From Veillonella denticariosi JCM 15641 (GTDB lineage: Bacteria > Bacillota > Negativicutes > Veillonellales > Veillonellaceae): a stretch of DNA of 64,000 nucleotides. The stretch is taken from assembly GCF_002959855.1 (NCBI RefSeq), contig NZ_PPDB01000003.1, positions 186,001 to 250,000 of the forward strand, read 5' to 3'. This document shows positions 58,430 to 64,000 of this stretch, in pieces. Position 1 is the stretch's first letter. Each line of letters starts with the position of its first letter. The notes below the pieces were generated by a model. The model saw nothing but the letters and a program-made list of their open reading frames with translations, did no database searches and had not been told where the DNA came from. Both the position numbers and the translations under genes were made by a program.

Positions 58430-58936
58430 TTATTTCTTTTTAGAACTTTTCTTTAATGCCGTTTTCTTTGTGCCAGTCGACTTAGAACTTTTCGGTTCTA
58501 TAATTGTAGATACGATTTCATCTAACACTTCAACAACCTTTTTATCTGATGCGGATTTTTCTTCCACAGTAGTAATAGCTTCTACTTTCACTGATTCGTT
58601 ATCTACAGTTTTCTTAGCTGCTTTTGTATCATCAGATATCTTAGCCGACTTATCTGTAAAGTCATCATTAAAGGATTCTACTAAGCCTTCTGCAGGTCGA
58701 GGAATTACTTTATGAGCTACATAAAGGTTCAAACCTTTTGCAATAGCTACACCAGTTTGAACAGCTGCTTCTACAGCTGCCACATCACCAGCAACCTTAA
58801 CAGTCATCCAGCCAAGCCCTCTCGCCTTTTCTATTCCTAACAACCATACATTTGCAGCCTTAACCATTGCATCTGATGCAGTAATAGCTCCCAATAAACC
58901 AGCTACTTCTAGTAACCCTAGTGAATCTTTCACCAT
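58430..58936 (-). CDS. pduK: Microcompartment shell protein PduK-like with basic tail
   Basis: A 168-residue protein: an N-terminal BMC domain (about 1-88) and a C-terminal extension of about 80 residues rich in Ser, Lys, Asp and Glu, ending in KKSSKKK. PduK proteins carry such tails, often with an iron-sulfur cysteine motif; no cysteine is present here, so that function appears absent. The tail may bind cargo, nucleic acid or other shells. Confidence 0.85.
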   Translation of the reverse strand: MVKDSLGLLEVAGLLGAITASDAMVKAANVWLLGIEKARGLGWMTVKVAGDVAAVEAAVQTGVAIAKGLNLYVAHKVIPRPAEGLVESFNDDFTDKSAKISDDTKAAKKTVDNESVKVEAITTVEEKSASDKKVVEVLDEIVSTIIEPKSSKSTGTKKTALKKSSKKK

Positions 58937-59006
58937 GCCACCTCCCGACGTCTATTTCTTTTGATGATTCGCACGTAGGATGCATGCATTCCTATAACAC
59001 GGCTTA

Positions 59007-59855
59007 TTAAATTATGTACGAAGAACCTATATTCTTAGGTGTACTTCCCATAGTTTCTAATAAGACTAATCCCACATCACGTGCTGCTTTTACGGCTTGT
59101 TTAACAGCTCCTGCATCCCCACTGATTTCTAAAGTAACTTCGTTACACATAGCTGAACTCGATGGAGATCGATAACCTACCATATCTACATTAGCTGACT
59201 TAACTGCTGTATCCGCCATAACTACACCGATAGCTGCTGGGGCTCCAACGATCAAGCCAAAGGCTTTACCTTCTGGTGTCCCAAAGGCAGTCACTAATGC
59301 TTCTCCTGCGCGAGCTGTATATTGAACCTCCACATGACCAGCTTCGTTCATATATACTTCACCGAAGGTACGTTCTAATTCACGCAATGCTACTTCTACA
59401 GAACGTCTTACATCAGATACATCATCGCCGCCAAATATGATAAGGGAACCAGAACCAGCGCCACCTTTCATATCACGGGCAAGTTCAATGCTAACAATCT
59501 CGGTATTCGTTGCTTTTACAGCTTCATCAGCGGCCATGATTTGCGGCCCTGCACCTGTACGTGAACCTAAGATACCGATAGATCGATATGACTTAGTGAG
59601 CTTCATAGCTTCCAATACTTGACTGTCTACATTGGCAATTACGAGGCCAATTGTATCGCCTGTTGTAGTACTGCCTACGTGTTCAGTAATCATTGAAGTT
59701 TGTAGTTGATTTGTAGTAGGTGAACTTACAGGTGACGAATCACATGCACAAGATGCATTACCTGTTACGCCTGTAGTTTTGCTTAAATCAGCACCATCGA
59801 TACGCATCAATACGCGCTTTAAAATCTCATCTACCATACTTTTAGTATCGGCCAT
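59007..59855 (-). CDS. pduB: Tandem-BMC trimeric shell protein PduB
   Basis: A 282-residue protein with two BMC domains that forms shell trimers with a gated pore. The core GDTIGLVIANVDSQVLEAMK, SIGILGSRTGAGPQIMAADE and VELSQYTARA-like segments match PduB. The first 60 residues are an extension that begins with an amphipathic helix, which in Salmonella PduB binds the enzyme core to the shell. An internal Met at position 55 could give a short PduB' form, but no good ribosome site was seen there. Confidence 0.93.
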   Translation of the reverse strand: MADTKSMVDEILKRVLMRIDGADLSKTTGVTGNASCACDSSPVSSPTTNQLQTSMITEHVGSTTTGDTIGLVIANVDSQVLEAMKLTKSYRSIGILGSRTGAGPQIMAADEAVKATNTEIVSIELARDMKGGAGSGSLIIFGGDDVSDVRRSVEVALRELERTFGEVYMNEAGHVEVQYTARAGEALVTAFGTPEGKAFGLIVGAPAAIGVVMADTAVKSANVDMVGYRSPSSSAMCNEVTLEISGDAGAVKQAVKAARDVGLVLLETMGSTPKNIGSSYII

Positions 59856-59857
59856 AA

Positions 59858-60139
59858 TTATTCACCCTTTGTTGGTAAAATACCTTCTACATCTTTATGT
59901 GGTCTTGGAATTACATGAGTAGAGATAACAATACCTACCCGTTCTGCAGCGGCTGCACCTGCGTCTACAGCAGCTTTTACAGCACCTACATCACCGCGAA
60001 CCATAACAGTAACGAGACCAGAGCCAATTTTTTCATTTCCTACGAGTTCTACATTAGCTGCTTTAAGCATTGCATCTGCTGCTTCAATAGCGCCTACTAG
60101 GCCCTTAGTTTCCACCATACCTAATGCTTCTTGTGTCAT
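59858..60139 (-). CDS. pduA: Microcompartment shell hexamer protein PduA type
   Basis: A 93-residue BMC protein of the major facet hexamer type ([18 protein letters not shown], pore GSGL). PduA pores favour entry of 1,2-propanediol and retention of propionaldehyde. It lies two bases before pduB and differs from the downstream pduJ at only a handful of positions, mostly in the C-terminal tail. Which of the two is A or J is by position. Confidence 0.93.
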   Translation of the reverse strand: MTQEALGMVETKGLVGAIEAADAMLKAANVELVGNEKIGSGLVTVMVRGDVGAVKAAVDAGAAAAERVGIVISTHVIPRPHKDVEGILPTKGE

Positions 60140-60183
60140 CTGTTTTCTCTCCTTTTACAAAACATAGAGCAAAGATTACAAAT

Positions 60184-61191
60184 TTATTTCTCTAATAGTT
60201 CCACCATAGTACCTATATTCATAAAGGCAAAGTGTGCTGTTTTAAGTAGTTGTACCATTAATACTGCACCAGTTCCTTCACCTAATGCCATTTGACCATG
60301 GATTGGAACTTCATCAAGACGAATATTTGCATAAGCCAATGCTGCTGCCATTCCTACCTCACGAGAATAATGAGATGGAATGCCATATAATGGAGCCTCT
60401 CCATTCATTTGCGTAGCACAAGCCATGGCAACTGCTGTTATATAACCATCGATAACAAATGGGATATGTAAGTCCGTACAAGCTACCATAGCGCCTGTAA
60501 TAGCGGCTATATCAAAGCCACCTACACGGCTGATTACCTCTTTTGGACTATTTAAGTGCCCCTTATGATGAGATAGTGCAGTACGTACAAACTCTCGTTT
60601 TTGATTCATGTACGCCTCTTCATCAGGACCAGATCCAGGACCTACGGTTATCCGTGGGTCTAGTTTTGTAAGACCACTCAAGACAGCTGCTGAAGTAGTT
60701 GTATTACCAACACCCATTTCACCGAAGGAAAATAGGTTAACACCCGATTCTGCATAGTAGACAACGCGGTTATATCCCGCTTGGTACGCTAGGTCAAATT
60801 CTTCAACGCTCATAGCGGCACCATCTAATATATTCTTTGTGCCTTGAGCTACCTTTCGATTTACCCCAATACCTTGCGGACAAGCAATGCCTACATCTAC
60901 CACTTCGTAAGGAATATGGTTAAAGATACAGTAATTAGCAACTGCGCTTTTACCATCAATCATATTTTGAGACTGTTTACGGGTAATCTCATAGTTATAA
61001 CCAATCAGGCCATCTACGGAAATACCATTATCTGCCGAAAAGATAATATGCTGAGCATGAATCTCAGTTTTCATATCCTGCCAAGCAAGACACATTTTTT
61101 TAAAATATCGTTCCCATAGACCCAAGCTTTTTGGAATGATCGCCTTATTTAAAATAAATTGATTAAGTTGCTCTTCAAAACCTTTGTCCAT
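60184..61191 (-). CDS. cobT: Nicotinate-nucleotide:dimethylbenzimidazole phosphoribosyltransferase
   Basis: Activates the lower-ligand base for cobalamin assembly. The start at 61191 has GAAGG upstream; a TTG six codons earlier directly follows the pduV stop. It has 335 residues, with the phosphate-binding EMGVGNTTTSAAVL and the catalytic glutamate in LGEGTGAVL. Its place inside the Pdu operon ties B12 assembly or base exchange to the B12-dependent diol dehydratase. Confidence 0.93.
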   Translation of the reverse strand: MDKGFEEQLNQFILNKAIIPKSLGLWERYFKKMCLAWQDMKTEIHAQHIIFSADNGISVDGLIGYNYEITRKQSQNMIDGKSAVANYCIFNHIPYEVVDVGIACPQGIGVNRKVAQGTKNILDGAAMSVEEFDLAYQAGYNRVVYYAESGVNLFSFGEMGVGNTTTSAAVLSGLTKLDPRITVGPGSGPDEEAYMNQKREFVRTALSHHKGHLNSPKEVISRVGGFDIAAITGAMVACTDLHIPFVIDGYITAVAMACATQMNGEAPLYGIPSHYSREVGMAAALAYANIRLDEVPIHGQMALGEGTGAVLMVQLLKTAHFAFMNIGTMVELLEK

Positions 61192-61209
61192 GGAAAAACC
61201 TTCTTTCAA

Positions 61210-61650
61210 CTAACCATATATGTAGTTACACAAATGTTCTAACGACTCTTCGTCGTGAACGGATATTTCAAAAATCTTAGTGACTCCCGCTAGCTTGAGA
61301 TTACGTCGTGGCACTTCCACATCTTTTCCCGTGTCTACCTTGGATACAACCCCTATAACCTCGCGGTTTAAGGAGTTACCAAAGCTTGGTGGAAATATAG
61401 TTGTTTCATCACCTGCTGGGATCATGAAAATCACTAAATCCGCATCATAGGCATGCAAGATAATGCCTCGATAGTAATTAGGATTTTCCATATATTCCCC
61501 CGGTGTATCAATGAAGTTTCCCACCCGCGTTATAGCTTGTGTCTTATGATACGTAGCTGATCCATGCGTAATTGTATCGGCCAATGTAGTCTTGCCACAA
61601 CCACTACGTCCTACTAGGAGGATACGCTTTTCTTTCTTTTCGGTACTCAT
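61210..61650 (-). CDS. pduV: EutP/PduV-like small GTPase
   Basis: A 146-residue P-loop protein with Walker A GRSGCGKTT starting at residue 14, DTPGEYMENP (G3) and SKVD (G4). PduV is linked to placement or movement of microcompartments through its partner PduU. It follows pduU by 13 bases, in the usual U-V order. Confidence 0.92.
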   Translation of the reverse strand: MSTEKKEKRILLVGRSGCGKTTLADTITHGSATYHKTQAITRVGNFIDTPGEYMENPNYYRGIILHAYDADLVIFMIPAGDETTIFPPSFGNSLNREVIGVVSKVDTGKDVEVPRRNLKLAGVTKIFEISVHDEESLEHLCNYIYG

Positions 61651-61663
61651 AATTACCCTTTCA

Positions 61664-62026
61664 TTAGGATCTTGTTAAATCCGTTGGGAAAAAGCCTAAT
61701 ATGCGTTGCAGTCCTTCAATTACACTGCGTAATGCAGATTCAACAGCAGATACATCACCAGTTATGAGAAGTGCCCCCGAAAATCTATCGATGAAACCGA
61801 TTTCGATATCACCGGATTTACTTGCAATATCGGCTGCAATAATGGTCCCTTCGCCAGGTGTTATGGTAAGAATTCCAATGGCATTTCTACCTTTTTCCTC
61901 GAGCCCCATTTTTCTAAATAGGTCTGGTTTAGGATTGGCAATAACATGGGCTATCGTAACCTGTTTTCCGGGTACAAATTCTTGTATGATGCGCTGTTTT
62001 GCATCAATTACCTCTTGAAAGGCCAT
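61664..62026 (-). CDS. pduU: Circularly permuted shell protein PduU (EutS type)
   Basis: A 120-residue permuted-BMC protein. The N-terminal segment [20 protein letters not shown] forms the small beta-barrel that plugs the hexamer pore, and [10 protein letters not shown] is in the core. It probably serves as the docking point of PduV. An AGGAGGAG site precedes the ATG. Confidence 0.95.
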   Translation of the reverse strand: MAFQEVIDAKQRIIQEFVPGKQVTIAHVIANPKPDLFRKMGLEEKGRNAIGILTITPGEGTIIAADIASKSGDIEIGFIDRFSGALLITGDVSAVESALRSVIEGLQRILGFFPTDLTRS

Positions 62027-62108
62027 ATAATCTCCTCCTAATTCAACATGTGTTCTTTAAACTATCCTGACAAACTATAATTCGTTTTATCTTATATACT
62101 AGCTAAAG

Positions 62109-62831
62109 TTAAGGTGCCACTAATTGGAAGAATAATACGGCTAAGCCTGCGCCGATCAATGAACCAATAAATGGTACCCACGCATATTGCCAGTTCGCTG
62201 TCCCCTTATTAGGAATCGGTAATAAGGAATACGCTAAGCGTGGGCCAAAGTCGCGCGCTGGATTTAATGCGTATCCAGTAGTCGCACCAAAAGACATACC
62301 AATAGATGCTACCAAGATACCGATAACCATAGGTGCTAAGCCATCAGCCATTTTCCCTAAGCAGAGAATAGCTAACATGAACATAAACGTAGCTATAATT
62401 TCGGATATCAAATTGAATGGTTTATTATCAATAGCTGGACCTGTTGCAAAAATTCCTACACAGTTTCCTTCGTCAGGGCCTGTTACCTTAAAGTGTGGAT
62501 AATAGAACAGTGCAGCAATGGCGGCACCTGTAAAACCACCTGCAATTTGAGCTATAGACATTGGAATCACTTGATCCCATGGAAATGTTCCCGCCACAGC
62601 AAGAGCAAAAGTAACCGCTGGATTCAAATGACCAGGACCACCAAGAGCAACCCCTACATAGACACCAAAGGCTACGGCAAAAGCCCATCCAAAGATAATG
62701 TGTAACCAATTAGTACCAAAAATACTAACGATGGTTTTCTTTAACAAAATTGATGCATTTGTACTATTACCAAATGCAATTAGAACGGCAGTACCAACAA
62801 ACTCACTAATATACATTTGCGTTACGTCCAT
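62109..62831 (-). CDS. pduF: Propanediol/glycerol diffusion facilitator
   Basis: An aquaglyceroporin letting 1,2-propanediol cross the inner membrane. It has 240 residues from the ATG at 62831 (GAGGTG upstream; an in-frame GTG overlaps that site). The two half-helix motifs are HLNPAVTF and ALNPARDFGPRL; the Asp after NPAR marks the glycerol-type branch. There are six membrane helices. Confidence 0.93.
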   Translation of the reverse strand: MDVTQMYISEFVGTAVLIAFGNSTNASILLKKTIVSIFGTNWLHIIFGWAFAVAFGVYVGVALGGPGHLNPAVTFALAVAGTFPWDQVIPMSIAQIAGGFTGAAIAALFYYPHFKVTGPDEGNCVGIFATGPAIDNKPFNLISEIIATFMFMLAILCLGKMADGLAPMVIGILVASIGMSFGATTGYALNPARDFGPRLAYSLLPIPNKGTANWQYAWVPFIGSLIGAGLAVLFFQLVAP

Positions 62832-62849
62832 TGTTTTCACCTCATAAAT

Positions 62850-63896
62850 CTACAAAGATTGTAATGCGTGAGATGCAATGTCCATATCTTGTACCACGGT
62901 ACCACCGCTAATGCCAAGTCCTCCGACTATCTTGCCATTGATGATGATTGGATATCCTCCACCAAAGGTGCAAATTTTACGGTTTACCATGGATTCTATG
63001 TTGAATAGATCGCCATCAGGCTGTGTGCTTGGATATATTTCATGAGTTGCTGATTTAAGCGCCACTGCGGTGTACGCCTTTGCCTGTGCGATGTCGTTAC
63101 TGATGAGCAATGCATCTGACATACGTTGGAAATACATTAATACACCGTTTGCATCTACTATAGATACAACGATAGGTACGCCAATGGACTGAGCGTAGTC
63201 CATTGCCGCTTGTGAAAGTTTCGTCATAATATGCTCTAACTCGATTCCAGTTGTCATATCATTAACTTGATTTTCAACATTATGCTCTATATGACCTAAG
63301 CTTTGATTCGTTTCTGTTAGTATTTCCGCATGTCTAGTTACAACACGTTCTGAAACGCGTTCTACAATTGTTTCTACAAATTGTACATAGTCTTCCAAGC
63401 GAGCCATGATATACAGAGCATCAGATAGTCGATTAATAAATTTTCGAACCTCATCGCGGATAGGTTCCACGGAACCTAAGCTAATAAGCAACCGTTCACC
63501 ACGACGACAAATTGTACGTGCCACATGTAGCTCTGCAGCAGACAGGTAATTTCCACTTAATATAAAGCTATGTTGCTGTGGCAATCGCTTCGTATAGTCA
63601 TCGATTATACGTTCCAAGTCACTAATATCTTGTTGTGAAATTAAATTGCTACTTTCACTAAGATTTTCCACATGAGGTGTTGCTATCTCCGCACATAAGC
63701 GGAATAGCTGATGTTGTAATGTGTGAAGCACATGTTTATTGTCTGATGAGACGACTATTTTCTCACATACACTAACCTGTGCATTTAATTCATCAAAGGT
63801 TCCATATGTGTCCACACGAAGTGAATTTTTAGGTACCCTCGTCCCATCAAACAAGGCCGTTGTACCTGCATCACCAGTTTTCGTATAAATAGCCAT
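62850..63896 (-). CDS. pduO: ATP:cob(I)alamin adenosyltransferase with C-terminal GlcG domain
   Basis: Makes adenosylcobalamin, the cofactor of diol dehydratase. Residues 1-185 are the PduO-type transferase (IYTKTGDAGTTALFDG, RVDTYGTFDELNA and RTICRRGERLL). About 210-348 form a GlcG/HbpS (DUF336) domain, which binds haem in some PduO proteins. The ATG at 63896 has GAGAGG at good spacing; a GTG six bases upstream is too near that site. Confidence 0.94.
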   Translation of the reverse strand: MAIYTKTGDAGTTALFDGTRVPKNSLRVDTYGTFDELNAQVSVCEKIVVSSDNKHVLHTLQHQLFRLCAEIATPHVENLSESSNLISQQDISDLERIIDDYTKRLPQQHSFILSGNYLSAAELHVARTICRRGERLLISLGSVEPIRDEVRKFINRLSDALYIMARLEDYVQFVETIVERVSERVVTRHAEILTETNQSLGHIEHNVENQVNDMTTGIELEHIMTKLSQAAMDYAQSIGVPIVVSIVDANGVLMYFQRMSDALLISNDIAQAKAYTAVALKSATHEIYPSTQPDGDLFNIESMVNRKICTFGGGYPIIINGKIVGGLGISGGTVVQDMDIASHALQSL

Positions 63897-63923
63897 ATGC
63901 ACTACCTCTCAAGTTAATTGTAT

Positions 63924-64000
63924 TTAAAAGGCTACTTCCAATCGTTTATCTGAAACGAAAGGATTTCCTTTTACAAGGCGAGCTGCATTGACACCTAAGG
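63924..64000 (-). CDS. pduH: Diol dehydratase reactivase small subunit, C-terminus only
   Basis: The last 24 codons of a gene that continues past the window edge. LGVNAARLVKGNPF matches the end of PduH/DdrB (LGANAGQLVK in Klebsiella), the subunit that swaps out damaged B12 from diol dehydratase. The stop is 27 bases before pduO. The catalytic genes pduCDE and pduG should follow upstream. Confidence 0.65.
   Translation of the reverse strand, partial: LGVNAARLVKGNPFVSDKRLEVAF

Noticed and set aside
59007-59855. The tandem shell protein considered as PduT
   Set aside because: It lacks the PduT Fe-S cysteine motif and matches PduB closely in core and N-terminal extension.

Overview
The window looks like a chromosomal segment of an anaerobic, lactate-using Negativicutes bacterium, most likely Veillonella or a close relative. 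This is inferred from gene content, not from a marker gene. The supporting genes are a lactate permease beside a type-2 malate/lactate dehydrogenase, a polyamine antiporter of the PotE type, a giant 2-hydroxyacyl-CoA dehydratase activase, and FHA/CdiA-like proteins of the Negativicutes kind. No rRNA, tRNA or CRISPR array was seen.

Layout. (1) 1-4.9 kb, minus strand: a PotE-like antiporter, then argG-argH. (2) 4.9-16.4 kb, minus strand: a contact-dependent-inhibition (CDI/polymorphic toxin) island. Its largest gene (1760 codons) is CdiA-like but has no signal peptide or secretion-domain start, and no CdiB transporter gene lies nearby. Downstream is an AT-rich array of displaced toxin C-terminal pieces and small membrane-anchored proteins of the immunity-gene kind. 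Three of its transcription units end in near-identical palindromic terminators. (3) 16.5-25.7 kb: a peptidoglycan glycosyltransferase, a CsoR-family repressor, the PTS core (ptsI then ptsH), dapF with an NhaC-type antiporter, and a fructose operon fruK-fruA preceded by three 17-bp tandem repeats. (4) 26-29.6 kb: a secreted 1181-codon protein joining a long Ala/Gln/Glu-rich coiled coil to a tannase-type serine hydrolase. (5) 29.7-43.1 kb, minus strand, mostly housekeeping: an Rrf2 regulator with cysK, a peroxiredoxin, an operon ppi-GIY-YIG-DUF1934-argS-pyrG, HAD and DUF1653 genes, a GldA-like dehydrogenase, brnQ and a molybdopterin oxidoreductase. (6) 43.7-48.1 kb, plus strand: malate/lactate dehydrogenase, lactate permease and a Bcr/CflA drug exporter. 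(7) 48.5-52.8 kb: one 1418-codon dehydratase activase. (8) 53.2-64 kb, minus strand: most of a 1,2-propanediol utilisation (Pdu) microcompartment operon, in transcription order pduH(partial)-pduO-pduF-pduU-pduV-cobT-pduA-pduB-pduK-pduJ-pduL-eutJ-pduM-pduN-pduP-pduQ. The diol dehydratase genes and pduG should lie just beyond position 64000.

How the genes fit together. PduF admits 1,2-propanediol. The dehydratase (off-window) makes propionaldehyde inside a shell of PduA/B/J/K/N/U. PduP and PduL turn it into propionyl-CoA and propionyl phosphate, and PduQ recycles NADH. PduO, CobT and PduH supply and repair the B12 cofactor. Lactate uptake and oxidation, together with propanediol use, point to an organism feeding on fermentation products of neighbours. 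The toxin island and the secreted tannase-like protein point to life in dense mixed communities.
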